Positions 28,081 to 36,425 of a DNA stretch of 43,464 nucleotides are shown in pieces (within the stretch, counting starts at the first letter, position 1; each line of letters starts with the position of its first letter). A program made the translations under genes and the position numbers. The stretch comes from Brevibacillus daliensis (GTDB lineage Bacteria > Bacillota > Bacilli > Brevibacillales > Brevibacillaceae), in contig NZ_JAJISB010000015.1 in the NCBI RefSeq assembly GCF_021245735.1, forward strand, positions 1-43,464. Direction: 5' to 3'. Below the pieces are notes generated by a model, which ran no database searches, was not told the DNA's origin, and worked only from the letters and a program-made list of their open reading frames with translations.

Positions 28081-28126
28081 ACCGTTTTGTTGGACCGCAA
28101 GCGGTCACATCCAATTTTATGAAAAA
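28081..28126. repeat. 46-bp exact repeat, copy 1
   Basis: Identical to 39186-39231. It begins ACCGTTTTGTTGGACCGC and ends TTTTATGAAAAA, and contains the palindrome GACCGC-AA-GCGGTC. In this copy it abuts the minus-strand terminator of the response regulator gene and marks the 3' break of the DUF4832 pseudogene. Confidence 0.85.
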
Positions 28127-28154
28127 AGCCGAGAGAAGGAACCCTCCTCTCGAC
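28122..28154 (-). terminator. Terminator of the BTAD response regulator gene
   Basis: On the minus strand a 12-bp stem GTCGAGAGGAGG/CCTTCTCTCGGC with a 3-base loop, then six T. It follows the stop codon by 13 bases. Confidence 0.85.
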
Positions 28155-28167
28155 TCGTCTATCTAAT

Positions 28168-29295
28168 TCATTTGCTACTCTTCCATTGTTTATACCATTC
28201 TCTTACATCCGCATGTGGTGCCATTTCAAATTCCTCTCGTAGCATATCCGTCAAACTGTTATACTGCCCTTCTACCGCTTCCCGGTCGCCCATTGTATCG
28301 TACAGCTTCATCAATGTGAAGAATAACTCCTCCAAATGAGGATGGAACTGTTGCATCCGAAGATAGAAAGCGATTGCTTTCGAATATTCGCCATTGATGA
28401 CAAGAAAGTTCCCGACTTGAGCAGCGTGATTATACCAGTCTGCTCGTAGCCGCTGCCGTTCACTTTCCGCCCACATGTAGTCATATTCGGAAAAATAATC
28501 ACCTCGATAGAGTTCGACTAGCCGCATATGTTCGATTACACTCTCATTCGTGATCGGCGGCGCTTTTCGCAAGCCACTCTCCCATGCGTCCACATCGAAA
28601 CTGACATCGCTCATCTCCAGCAAATAGCCGTCATCACAGTTGGTAATTTTCAATCCGATCTCTAGCTGATCCAGTGTTTTGCGGATTTGATACACAGTTG
28701 TATATAGTTGGGCGTACCCTTTCTTCCACTCCACGTCAGCCCAAAACAACTCCAATAGGAGATCTTTTCGCACTGGTTGCCCCCGCCGATGAATGAGATA
28801 GGCAAACAATTCCTGAGCCTTCGTCGTGCGCCAGTGGATGGTCTCTGGACCGTGACGACCCGATACTTCAATCTGCAGCGATTGAAAACAACGTATATGT
28901 AGTAATGGACCTGATGGGGTAATAGCATTCTTCGTTTCTTTTTCTTTTTGTATCCGGAGCAACGTTTTTTGCAGCCTCTCTCGTTGCACAGGCTTCAATA
29001 CGTAATCAAGTGCATTCAATTCAAATGCCTTAACCGCATAATCCTCATAAGCAGTTACAAAAACCACGTCAGTATCAGGCAGATAGCGGAGGATCTGCTC
29101 CGCAGTCTCAATCCCGTTCATTTCCGGCATCTCCACATCCAGAAACACAAGGTCGGGCTTTACCTGTTGCATCTCCTCAAGAGCCTGACGAGGATCTTGA
29201 AATTTCCCCACAATCTGCAGGTCTTTTATATCCTGTAGCATATTTTCTAGATACCGTAGCGCCAAGCGTTCATCATCGATCAGTAACACCTTCAA
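28168..29295 (-). CDS. Response regulator with receiver, winged-helix and BTAD domains
   Basis: A protein of about 375 residues. Starts are ambiguous: TTG 29310, TTG 29295 (gives MKVLLIDDERL) or GTG 29289. I took 29295 because it fits the receiver N-terminus. The receiver (1-120) has DDE, the Asp in LVFLDVEMP and YVLKPVQ. A winged-helix domain (about 150-215; KAQELFAYLIHRRGQPVRKD) and a bacterial transcriptional activation (BTAD) domain of TPR-like helices (about 240-370; AEQ-like ESERQRLRADW, HPHLEELFFTLM) follow. This layout is a SARP-like regulator under phosphorylation control. It converges with the hybrid kinase 24275-27364, the best candidate for its partner. The gene is followed by a strong terminator. 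Confidence 0.85.
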   Translation of the reverse strand: MKVLLIDDERLALRYLENMLQDIKDLQIVGKFQDPRQALEEMQQVKPDLVFLDVEMPEMNGIETAEQILRYLPDTDVVFVTAYEDYAVKAFELNALDYVLKPVQRERLQKTLLRIQKEKETKNAITPSGPLLHIRCFQSLQIEVSGRHGPETIHWRTTKAQELFAYLIHRRGQPVRKDLLLELFWADVEWKKGYAQLYTTVYQIRKTLDQLEIGLKITNCDDGYLLEMSDVSFDVDAWESGLRKAPPITNESVIEHMRLVELYRGDYFSEYDYMWAESERQRLRADWYNHAAQVGNFLVINGEYSKAIAFYLRMQQFHPHLEELFFTLMKLYDTMGDREAVEGQYNSLTDMLREEFEMAPHADVREWYKQWKSSK

Positions 29296-29313
29296 CTTCT
29301 CCACCCCCAACTC

Positions 29314-29475
29314 TCATTTCTCTCCTGCCTTTTTGGTAAAGCGCAGTTCTATGGAAGTACCCGTATTGGGTTTATTCTGAATGGACAGGCCTAAGATAAT
29401 TAATTTCAAATCTGATTCACAACTTTGCACGCCTCTATAGACTAATTGTCCTAAATCTTTGTTTGTTGTACTATA
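29314..29475 (-). pseudogene. Possible remnant of a histidine kinase C-terminus
   Basis: A 53-codon open frame ends at a TGA at 29316-29314, 18 bases before the regulator start. Its last part reads GLSIQNKPNTGTSIELRFTKK, the shape of the final beta strands of a HATPase domain (SxPxxGTxIxLRF). The earlier part (DLGQLVYRGVQSC) does not clearly match, and a TGA lies at the upstream end. I read it as the scrap of a kinase once co-transcribed with the regulator. Chance similarity is possible because the match is short. Confidence 0.4.
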
Positions 29476-29657
29476 TCATAAAACCTATAATAATATTGTA
29501 ATTTTCTGTCGAAATCACTCTTTTTTCACTATTTTATTATTTGTGATGATTTATCCTCCATAAACTGATCTCCTTACTAACTCAAGTTGCTTTTCACCGT
29601 TATTCTCAGGCATGATAAAAGGGTAAACAACTTCCAAATAAGGAGGGAGCTATAGCT

Positions 29658-31025
29658 ATGACTAGCATTCAATCATTAACAGATGCACAACGAAAGTTCT
29701 TTTATTCTCACCAAACAAAAGATCTCTCATTTCGTATACAATCACTACAAACTTTGCGTCAAGTTATCAAAAAGTACGAGATTGAAATAACGGAAGCACT
29801 CCACGCCGATTTGCATAAATCAGAGTTCGAATCGTACTCCACCGAAATAGGGTTTATTCTCAGTGAAATAGGGTATACCTGCAAACATCTCCGTTCCTGG
29901 GCTAGTCCAATGCGCGTGAAAACTCCGCTTACCCATTTTGGCACCAGCGGTTGGATTCATCATGATCCATACGGGGTCGCACTCATTATTGCGCCGTGGA
30001 ATTATCCCTTTCAGTTAGCCATTGGGCCACTGATTGGAGCTATTGCTGCCGGTAACTGTGCCATCATCAAGCCTTCAGAGATGGCTCCTCACACAGCAGC
30101 AGTGGTAAATAAGATTGTGTCAGAAGCATTTCCACCTGAGTTCGTAGCGGTTGTAGAAGGGGGAAGGGAGACGAGTCAGCGGTTATTAGCGGAACCATTC
30201 GATTATATATTTTTCACAGGAAGCGCTCATGTCGGTAAAGTGGTCATGGAAGCAGCAGCCAAACATCTTACCCCTCTAACGTTAGAACTTGGGGGCAAAA
30301 GCCCTTGTATCATTCATCGGGACGCCAATCTAAAAGTGGCAGCCAAGCGAATCGCGTGGGGAAAATTCATGAATGCCGGGCAGACCTGCATCGCGCCAGA
30401 CTATCTACTGATAAATGCCGCTATTAAGGAAGAATTCCTGTCCATATTGATTAATGAGATTAAAGGGATGTACCCTGATGCTCTTACCAACTCGCATTTT
30501 TCTCATATCATTAATAAAAACCACTTTGATCGACTGACAGAGATGATTGATCAAGAGAAAGTGCTGACTGGGGGAAAGAGTAACGAGTCGAGCCTGGCGA
30601 TAGAGCCAACCGTGCTGGATCAGGTGACATGGCAGGACAAGGTTATGCAAGAGGAGATCTTCGGTCCCATTCTTCCTGTCCTTACTTATGAACACCTAGA
30701 GGATGCTATTAAAATGGTACAGGAACACCCCAAACCACTTGCTCTCTATATTTTTAGTGAGAGCAGTCAGGTTCAGGAGCAAATTATGTCCCAGCTTTCT
30801 TTTGGTGGGGGTTGCATAAACGATACCATTTACCATATTACCAATCCGAATCTACCGTTTGGCGGAGTAGGTAATAGCGGAACAGGTAGCTATCATGGGC
30901 AGAGCAGTTTCAAAACGTTTTCTCATCAGAAGAGTGTATTAAAACATACGACGCTGTTTGATATTCCGGTTCGTTATCATACGACTAAAAATGCGTTACA
31001 GTTGGTTAAGAAGTTTTTCAAATAA
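29658..31025 (+). CDS. Aldehyde dehydrogenase, YwdH-like
   Basis: A 455-residue NAD(P)-dependent aldehyde dehydrogenase of the class 3/fatty-aldehyde group, like B. subtilis YwdH. It oxidises aldehydes to acids. Motifs: the cofactor/substrate segment APWNYPFQLAIGPLIGAIAA (about 113-132), FTGSAHVGK (about 190), the general base Glu in LELGGKSP (about 214) and the nucleophile Cys in NAGQTCIAPDY (about 248), then EEIFGPILPV. The C-terminal helix (TKNALQLVKKFFK) is basic and amphipathic. TAAGGAGGGAGC precedes the ATG. It is monocistronic, ending at the bidirectional terminator 31074-31114. The substrate is not determined by the sequence. Confidence 0.9.
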   Translation: MTSIQSLTDAQRKFFYSHQTKDLSFRIQSLQTLRQVIKKYEIEITEALHADLHKSEFESYSTEIGFILSEIGYTCKHLRSWASPMRVKTPLTHFGTSGWIHHDPYGVALIIAPWNYPFQLAIGPLIGAIAAGNCAIIKPSEMAPHTAAVVNKIVSEAFPPEFVAVVEGGRETSQRLLAEPFDYIFFTGSAHVGKVVMEAAAKHLTPLTLELGGKSPCIIHRDANLKVAAKRIAWGKFMNAGQTCIAPDYLLINAAIKEEFLSILINEIKGMYPDALTNSHFSHIINKNHFDRLTEMIDQEKVLTGGKSNESSLAIEPTVLDQVTWQDKVMQEEIFGPILPVLTYEHLEDAIKMVQEHPKPLALYIFSESSQVQEQIMSQLSFGGGCINDTIYHITNPNLPFGGVGNSGTGSYHGQSSFKTFSHQKSVLKHTTLFDIPVRYHTTKNALQLVKKFFK

Positions 31026-31073
31026 TTGAGAGGGAAGCCGAAACTGTCCACTACGCAGAAGAGCGAGGAAAGT

Positions 31074-31114
31074 AAAAAAGGAAGTGCTTGCTATGAGGCA
31101 GCACTCCCTTTTTT
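31074..31114. terminator. Bidirectional terminator between aldehyde dehydrogenase and rubredoxin
   Basis: A 14-bp stem (AAAAAGGAAGTGCT/AGCACTCCCTTTTT, one mismatch) with an 11-base loop and T runs in both directions. It serves the plus-strand dehydrogenase and the minus-strand rubredoxin operon. Confidence 0.85.
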
Positions 31115-31133
31115 ATCTTCGTTCAGCAAAAAT

Positions 31134-31304
31134 CTACTCTTCTACAGGTGCAAACTGGTCCTGTTCCTCACCGCAAACTGGGCAGACCCAGTCTTCTGGC
31201 AAATCCTCAAAGCTTGTACCTGGAGCTACATCTTCATCGGGATCTCCAAGCTCTGGATTATAAATGTAGCCACATGGTAAGCAGATGTATTTTTTCATTT
31301 TCAT
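31134..31304 (-). CDS. Rubredoxin
   Basis: A 56-residue rubredoxin. It begins [20 protein letters not shown], contains [20 protein letters not shown] and ends [16 protein letters not shown]. The iron-binding cysteines are in CLPCG and CPVCG, both CxxC, as expected. GGAGG lies 8 bases before the ATG at 31304. It is the last gene of the operon with the reductase (27 bases upstream) and the flavodiiron protein. It most likely carries electrons from the reductase to the flavodiiron protein, replacing the fused rubredoxin domain of E. coli NorV. Confidence 0.93.
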   Translation of the reverse strand: MKMKKYICLPCGYIYNPELGDPDEDVAPGTSFEDLPEDWVCPVCGEEQDQFAPVEE

Positions 31305-31331
31305 GTATGGCTCCTCCTTACTAATTTTTTG

Positions 31332-32555
31332 CTAGCAATTTTTTAATCTATCTTTTACTTCCTTCATTAAATCGGAAATACTACATTGCTCTAGATTAAT
31401 ACCTTCTAAAGAAACTCCCTGTTTGATTGCAGAAAGATAAGGGGTAGAAGCAGCAACGCCTTCCAAAGAGATAACGCCAACCATCTTGTTATTCTTAATA
31501 AATACTCTTGTATAGCATTCGTTACTTGATTCACAGGCAATACTCTTATCGTACTGATTCTCATTTACCATTCCAATAGAGAACAATGAGAGATCAAAGG
31601 CATTGAAGATGGTAACAGGTATGGTAGGTTCATAAGGAGTAGGTGTACCTGCCATGTTGATTCCCGCAATTTTCCCCTGGTCCATTGCACGACCCCAGAG
31701 TCCTTCTACTTTTCCATTCCATTCGGAAACGTCACCAGCTGCGAATACATGTTTTTCACTGGTTTCCAAATAGTCGTTGACGATAATACCTCTGTTAGTG
31801 TTTATCTTGGTTCCTTCAACGATCTCTGTATTAGGAATAATACCGATTGAATAGACAACAGCATCACAAGGGATTATTCGACCATCTTGCAACTGTACAG
31901 CTTCTACTTGTTCGTTCCCTAGAATACTATTTATGCCTATGTTCAGGTATAGATGGATGCCTGCATCTTCTACTTTTTTCTTCATTAGTAAAGAAGTCTT
32001 CTCATCTAGCTGTCTGCTCATCAGATGTGAGTCCAGTTCAATCATGGATACCATTTTGTCAGCTTTATAAAAGGAACAGGCAGTTTCCAGTCCCTGCACG
32101 CCACCACCAATTACCACTACATGCTTTTTGTCTTGCAGATAAGCTTTACAATCATTCGCTTCTTGCATGTTACGGATGGAGTAAACGCCACTCAGATTTA
32201 CGCCTTCTACGGGAAGTTTACGATTGGTAGCACCTGTACAAATAAGCAATTTGTCATAAGTCACTTGCTCCTTACTAGCAGTAACAATCGTTTGATGATC
32301 GGTGTCGATTTTCTCGATTTTGATGTTAGTACGAACATTAATTTGATTATCGTGATAAAATTTTTGTTTTTTTATTAATACCTTTTCGCTACCAAGATCG
32401 GAATAAAGATCTTTGGAAAGCTTAATTCGGTTGTAGGGGAGGGAATATTCTTCTGTGAACAGAAGGATAGTTGCCGCCTGATCTTGATCGCGAATGGCTT
32501 TGGCTGCATGGACAGCAGAGACGCCACCCCCGATGATGACATATTGTTTACTCAT
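31332..32555 (-). CDS. FAD/NAD(P)-dependent rubredoxin (NorW-like) reductase
   Basis: A 407-residue flavoprotein of the pyridine nucleotide-disulfide oxidoreductase class. The FAD site is VIIGGGVSAVHAA (about 6-18), the NAD(P)H site VVVIGGGVQGLETA (about 145-158) and the second FAD motif HVFAAGDVSEW (about 265). There is no redox CxxC pair near the N-terminus, so it belongs with NorW/rubredoxin or ferredoxin reductases. I took the ATG at 32555 (AGGTG upstream); a GTG three codons earlier is possible. Its place between the flavodiiron protein and rubredoxin supports electron delivery to them. Confidence 0.87.
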   Translation of the reverse strand: MSKQYVIIGGGVSAVHAAKAIRDQDQAATILLFTEEYSLPYNRIKLSKDLYSDLGSEKVLIKKQKFYHDNQINVRTNIKIEKIDTDHQTIVTASKEQVTYDKLLICTGATNRKLPVEGVNLSGVYSIRNMQEANDCKAYLQDKKHVVVIGGGVQGLETACSFYKADKMVSMIELDSHLMSRQLDEKTSLLMKKKVEDAGIHLYLNIGINSILGNEQVEAVQLQDGRIIPCDAVVYSIGIIPNTEIVEGTKINTNRGIIVNDYLETSEKHVFAAGDVSEWNGKVEGLWGRAMDQGKIAGINMAGTPTPYEPTIPVTIFNAFDLSLFSIGMVNENQYDKSIACESSNECYTRVFIKNNKMVGVISLEGVAASTPYLSAIKQGVSLEGINLEQCSISDLMKEVKDRLKNC

Positions 32556-32592
32556 TGTGATCACCTGGTTAGTCCGGATTTTTTGTTGCTAA

Positions 32593-33825
32593 TTATAAGG
32601 AGCTTAGCAGTAAATCAGCTATGAATGCTCCGGCATGTTCAATTTTTTTCAAGGAGTCTCCCTTTGGTGCAAATCTGATGCGCACTGGGAACTCTACATG
32701 TGTCATACCAGTTGTTTTGATTACATGGGATGTACTGAGAACCGTCATATTCGTCTCATTGAGGTAATCCTGGATCACCTCGATCGATTCTCCACTCCAG
32801 CCATAGGAACCGAATGCAGCAGCCAATTTGCCTTCCAGGTTCATCTCCTTCAAATCTTTAAGTATTTCTTCCAAATTGCCGATCATATCTGCATAGCGGG
32901 TGGAGCTTCCGATCAGTACGGCATCTGCTTCCTGGATACTTGCCAGAACCTCTGCTTTTTCTACTTTATCTACGTTGAAAATAGTTGCCTCAATGTTATT
33001 TTCAGTCATAATATTTGCGAGTAAATTAGAAATCTTGCGAGTATTCCCTTTAATCGTGGTGTAAATGATTGTTACTTTTTTGTCCTGAACGGTATCATGG
33101 CTCATGGTCCCATACAAATCGATGAATTTCTGTACATCTTTTCGTAGGATGTAGCCATGAGAAGGTGCGATCATCTGTATATCAAGATCCTTAACTACAT
33201 TCATCATCGCGCGTACATATCTTCTGTGCGGGTGCATGATAGCAGTGTAGTAGAAAATATAATCTTCGGTGATGTCTTCGTTTGCTTCATCATTAAAAAT
33301 GTTATAGGCTGCTACATGTGTACTAAAAATGTCACAGGGGAACAAAATCTTATCCTCTTCACAGTAGGTAATCATCGTTTCTTCTGTATGTAGGTACGGC
33401 GTTTCACGGAAGTAAAGCGTTTTACCGCCAATATCCAGTTGGTCTCCATCACGAACAATCAAGAAGTTTCGATGATGAAGCTTGTACATTTCCTGAAGTT
33501 CTGGAACCGCAATCTCTGTGCAGACGATCGTAGCGTTCGTGGCACGAGCAGCAAGTGCTGCTAAACCACCGGAATGATCTGGTTCGGTATGGTTAATTAC
33601 GATATAGGCAATTTCTTCTGGATCTATAAGTTGGCTCAAATGTTCAACGAATTCTCGTCCGTAATCAATGTCCACGGTATCAATTACCGTAGGTTTTTCT
33701 GTTTTAAGTAAATAAGAGTTGTATGTGGTTCCTTTCGCCAACGTTAAACGGTGGAAAGGTACCGCTCTGTCATCGATTTTTCCTATCCAGTGTATATCTT
33801 GTGAGATCTTAAGATCTTTCATCAT
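32593..33825 (-). CDS. Flavodiiron protein (A-type flavoprotein)
   Basis: A 410-residue enzyme that reduces O2 to water and/or NO to N2O. The N-terminal metallo-beta-lactamase-like domain (about 1-250) holds the diiron ligands: NHTEPDHSG (H-x-E-x-D-H, near 81-86), the His in TPYLHTEET, the Asp in FPCDIFS and the His in APSHGYIL. The C-terminal flavodoxin domain (about 255-400) starts TIIYTTIKGNTRK and binds FMN. AAGGAGG lies 10 bases before the ATG. It is the first gene of an operon behind a perfect Fnr/Crp-type site. Preference for NO or O2 cannot be read from motifs. Confidence 0.92.
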   Translation of the reverse strand: MMKDLKISQDIHWIGKIDDRAVPFHRLTLAKGTTYNSYLLKTEKPTVIDTVDIDYGREFVEHLSQLIDPEEIAYIVINHTEPDHSGGLAALAARATNATIVCTEIAVPELQEMYKLHHRNFLIVRDGDQLDIGGKTLYFRETPYLHTEETMITYCEEDKILFPCDIFSTHVAAYNIFNDEANEDITEDYIFYYTAIMHPHRRYVRAMMNVVKDLDIQMIAPSHGYILRKDVQKFIDLYGTMSHDTVQDKKVTIIYTTIKGNTRKISNLLANIMTENNIEATIFNVDKVEKAEVLASIQEADAVLIGSSTRYADMIGNLEEILKDLKEMNLEGKLAAAFGSYGWSGESIEVIQDYLNETNMTVLSTSHVIKTTGMTHVEFPVRIRFAPKGDSLKKIEHAGAFIADLLLSSL

Positions 33826-33901
33826 AAAAGTGTTTCCTCCTTGAATCTACTTTTTGATTAGCACGATTAACACTGTGCATATGTTGTTAACTGATGACCT
33901 C

Positions 33902-33946
33902 ATTTTACATAGAGAGCCAGATAATGTTTGTGATTCGAATCACAAA
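33902..33946 (-). promoter_or_regulatory. Fnr/Crp-type operator and -10 box of the flavodiiron operon
   Basis: A 20-bp perfect palindrome at 33927-33946 contains TGTGA-TTCGAA-TCACA, the Fnr/Crp consensus. On the minus strand a TAAAAT lies at 33907-33902, its centre 32 bases from the palindrome centre. That places the palindrome near -41.5, the class II activator position. B. subtilis Fnr sites have the same TGTGA-N6-TCACA form. Whether Fnr or another family member binds is inferred. Confidence 0.75.
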
Positions 33947-34005
33947 GTAGGAAAAACCTTTTTTAAATGGTTAGATCTATTTTAGGTAAAGCTTTATACG
34001 CATAG

Positions 34006-34044
34006 AAAAAAACAGATTAACCATCCAGTGGTTAACCTGTTTTT
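34006..34044 (-). terminator. Terminator of the moaA-containing operon
   Basis: A 16-bp stem with one mismatch (34008-34023 with 34029-34044) and the loop TCCAG, flanked by A and T runs, directly after the moaA stop on the minus strand. Confidence 0.88.
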
Positions 34045-34045
34045 C

Positions 34046-35083
34046 TCATCCACCTATATGTGACATCTCCACTTTTTTATCTGAAATACCCTTAGTCATA
34101 CTCAACCGTTCTTCCGAGTAGCGGTCCGTCCGTCCGTCCCATAATCCCCTCAAGTACCTGAACAACCCCTCATCGGATGTACCATCACGAAGAGACGTAC
34201 GTAGATCATAACCCTTCGTCGCAAAAAGACACATGTACAAAAAACCTTCTGCAGATAAGCGGGCACGGGTACAACTGGAGCAAAACGCTTGTGTTACCGA
34301 AGAAATAAAGCCAATTTCCGTGTCTGAACCTTGGTACCGATATCGCTTGGCTACTTCACCGAAGTAATCGGAAGCAACAGGCTCTAGCGGCATTTCTTCA
34401 TGAATCATCTCCAGAATCTGTCTGCTAGGAACAACCTGATTCAACTCCCAGCTATTGCTATTCCCTACGTCCATGAACTCAATGAACCGGAGTGTATGCC
34501 CTTGTTCAGCAAAATAACGGGCCATTGGCACAATATCCTGATCATTAACCCCTTTTTGCACAACCATGTTCACTTTAATCCCCAGACCGACACGGGCAGC
34601 TTCTTCAATGCCAGCAAGGACTGTGCTTACCGAAATGCCACGACCGTTTATCCGACCAAAACGCTCATCATCCAGGCTATCCAGACTAACCGAAACCCGA
34701 TGCAATCCGGCATCCTTCAAAGCCTGTGCGTGTTTCTTCAATAAAGACCCATTTGTGGTCAGGGCAATGTCTTTAATTTGCTCAATCTGATTGATCTTTT
34801 CAATTAGGACAGGAAGGTCTTTTCGAAGTAATGGCTCCCCACCAGTTAATCTGATCTTCTCCACACCTAACTGAACGAAAACTCGTACCATCCGTTCCAT
34901 CTCTTCAAAGGTGAGCAGTTTGTCTTTTTGCAAAAACTGATAATCCTTATGAAAAATCTCTTCTGGCATGCAATAACGACAACGAAAATTGCATTTATCC
35001 GTAACAGAAATACGCAAATCACGCAATGGGCGCTGTGATTGGTCAACTACTTTTGTTGTTTGATTGTTTTGCTCCTGATTCAC
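34046..35083 (-). CDS. moaA: GTP 3',8-cyclase, molybdenum cofactor biosynthesis
   Basis: A 345-residue radical-SAM enzyme that starts molybdopterin synthesis from GTP. The SAM cluster is CNFRCRYC (about 31-38). The C-terminal cluster is FCSSC followed 13 residues later by a Cys (YMCLF). The chain ends in the required Gly-Gly (SHIGG). I prefer the GTG at 35083 (AAGGAG nine bases upstream) over a TTG six bases earlier. It starts 16 bases after moeA. The C-terminal coding region contains a (GTCC)4 tract. MoaC, MoaE, MoaD and MobA are not in the window. Confidence 0.92.
   Translation of the reverse strand: MNQEQNNQTTKVVDQSQRPLRDLRISVTDKCNFRCRYCMPEEIFHKDYQFLQKDKLLTFEEMERMVRVFVQLGVEKIRLTGGEPLLRKDLPVLIEKINQIEQIKDIALTTNGSLLKKHAQALKDAGLHRVSVSLDSLDDERFGRINGRGISVSTVLAGIEEAARVGLGIKVNMVVQKGVNDQDIVPMARYFAEQGHTLRFIEFMDVGNSNSWELNQVVPSRQILEMIHEEMPLEPVASDYFGEVAKRYRYQGSDTEIGFISSVTQAFCSSCTRARLSAEGFLYMCLFATKGYDLRTSLRDGTSDEGLFRYLRGLWDGRTDRYSEERLSMTKGISDKKVEMSHIGG
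34124..34139. repeat. (GTCC)4 tetranucleotide tract inside moaA
   Basis: Four perfect GTCC units within codons for DGRTDRY near the C-terminus. A change in unit number would shift the frame and remove the terminal Gly-Gly. Confidence 0.8.
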
Positions 35084-35099
35084 CTTCAACAGCTCCTTC

Positions 35100-36374
35100 C
35101 TATGTGACTTGATAGGAGAGAGGAATCACTTCCACTTGATCCCCCTGTTTTACACCCGTTTTGCCAGATGGCAACAGAATCAGACAATCTGCATCCTGAA
35201 TAGAGAGCATGTAGCTTGACTTATTCACACCTGCCGCTTTAACGGAAACGATTCCATTCGTAACAGCTAACTTCCCACGTTCATAACGTGGATGCGGTGA
35301 TCCTTTGGGATAATCCTGTTCCAGAGAAGCCGTTATCGTCTGGACTACAGGTTTTGTCGCACCCAACATCATTCGAATAACAGGTCCTACCAGTAACTCA
35401 AAACCCACAAAACAAGCACCTGGATTACCTGATAAACCAAACAGAAGCGTCTGCTCCAGATAAGCAGCCGATGTAGGACTACCCGGGCGCATGGAGATAC
35501 GATTAAATAACATCTGCTCCTGATTCATACGAAAATAATCAGCCATGATGTCATAATCACCCACAGAAACACCACCTGTTGTAATTACAATATCCATCTC
35601 AGCCAATGCTTGTGCCAGAATTTTTCTGGTTTTGGCCATGTCATCAGGAATAATGCCATAATGATACGCTGTTGCTCCTGCACATTCCACCTGTGCCTGA
35701 ATCATATAGCTATTACTGTTGCGAATTTTACCATACGACAATGGTTGATCGATAGGGATAAGCTCACTACCTGTTGCAAAAATCCCCACTTTTGGTCGTT
35801 TGTAGACCTGTACTTTACTGTATCCGAAAGTAGCCAGCAGAGCCATTTGTCCTGGTTGAATAATACAACCTGCCTTTAGTAAGGTCTGTCCTTCTTCTAT
35901 CTCTTCCCCAACAGGGGCAATATTTTGTCCGATACGGATCGAATGCTTCACTTTAACCAGAATACGCATCTCTTGTGTCTTAGTAATCTCCTCAGTCTGC
36001 TCAAACATCACGACGGCATCGGCCCCTTCTGGCACAGACGCACCTGTCATGATTCGTACAGCCTCTCCGACTTTCAGGGTTTGATCAGATATCATACCTG
36101 CAGCAATGTCACCCACGATCTGAAAAAGAGCAGGTTCATTGGGACTGGCCGCTACATCTGTTTCACAACATACCGCGTAGCCATCCATTCCAGCTCTTTG
36201 AAACGAAGGAACTGGATGCCCGGCTGTAATGGTCTCTGCCAGTCTGCGATTCAGGCTATGCTCAAGCGATATCTCTTCCACTGATAGAGACAAGAGGGCT
36301 GCATGTTGAAGTACACGTTTTTGCGCCTCTGTCACTGTTATAGAAGTACGCTTGAATCGATGTGTCCTGTTCAT
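35100..36374 (-). CDS. moeA: Molybdopterin molybdenumtransferase
   Basis: A 424-residue MoeA, which inserts molybdate into adenylylated molybdopterin. Recognisable segments are [14 protein letters not shown] (about 55-68), [26 protein letters not shown] (about 108-126), the MPT-binding domain with [11 protein letters not shown] (about 195), [11 protein letters not shown] (about 262) and [16 protein letters not shown] (about 315). The C-terminal beta domain ends VEVIPL. The length is typical. The spacing to the ribosome site (AAGGAAG) is longer than usual. It sits 51 bases after fdhD and before moaA. Confidence 0.92.
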   Translation of the reverse strand: MNRTHRFKRTSITVTEAQKRVLQHAALLSLSVEEISLEHSLNRRLAETITAGHPVPSFQRAGMDGYAVCCETDVAASPNEPALFQIVGDIAAGMISDQTLKVGEAVRIMTGASVPEGADAVVMFEQTEEITKTQEMRILVKVKHSIRIGQNIAPVGEEIEEGQTLLKAGCIIQPGQMALLATFGYSKVQVYKRPKVGIFATGSELIPIDQPLSYGKIRNSNSYMIQAQVECAGATAYHYGIIPDDMAKTRKILAQALAEMDIVITTGGVSVGDYDIMADYFRMNQEQMLFNRISMRPGSPTSAAYLEQTLLFGLSGNPGACFVGFELLVGPVIRMMLGATKPVVQTITASLEQDYPKGSPHPRYERGKLAVTNGIVSVKAAGVNKSSYMLSIQDADCLILLPSGKTGVKQGDQVEVIPLSYQVT

Positions 36375-36425
36375 GGAAGATCACACTTCCTTTTTCTGCT
36401 TGTATCGGTGTTAATCGATTCGTTC

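Larger units (their letters stand above)
27501..28166 (+). pseudogene. Decayed DUF4832-like lipoprotein gene
   Basis: GGAGG (27490-27494) and an ATG at 27501 begin a lipoprotein signal peptide (VKIWLYGLCAIMFTFLASC), but the frame stops at a TAG at 27570. In another frame the body continues with HNPYMGLAPERYVPYTQEHT and NITWREIEPEKGEY, the opening of DUF4832-type glycoside-hydrolase-like proteins. Around 27805-27835 the match jumps to a far-downstream part in a third frame (GYISWLTEEQMPAMPDFW, then THVSWLGPNTPA and LNTIGYRFV), so an internal segment is missing. The similarity appears to end exactly where the 46-bp repeat begins. I count two frameshifts, an internal deletion and a lost 3' end. 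The gene lies between the hybrid kinase and its regulator, so it may once have been their target. Confidence 0.7.

Noticed and set aside
22720-29475. A defence or toxin-antitoxin island
   Set aside because: The genes are signalling proteins and decayed enzymes; no nuclease, restriction, CRISPR or toxin motifs were seen.
29658-31025. A two-gene operon of aldehyde dehydrogenase with something downstream on the plus strand
   Set aside because: A bidirectional terminator follows at once and the next genes are on the other strand.
33927-33946. The palindrome as a terminator of the moaA operon
   Set aside because: It lies downstream of a much stronger terminator (34006-34044), has no T run, and fits an activator-site geometry.
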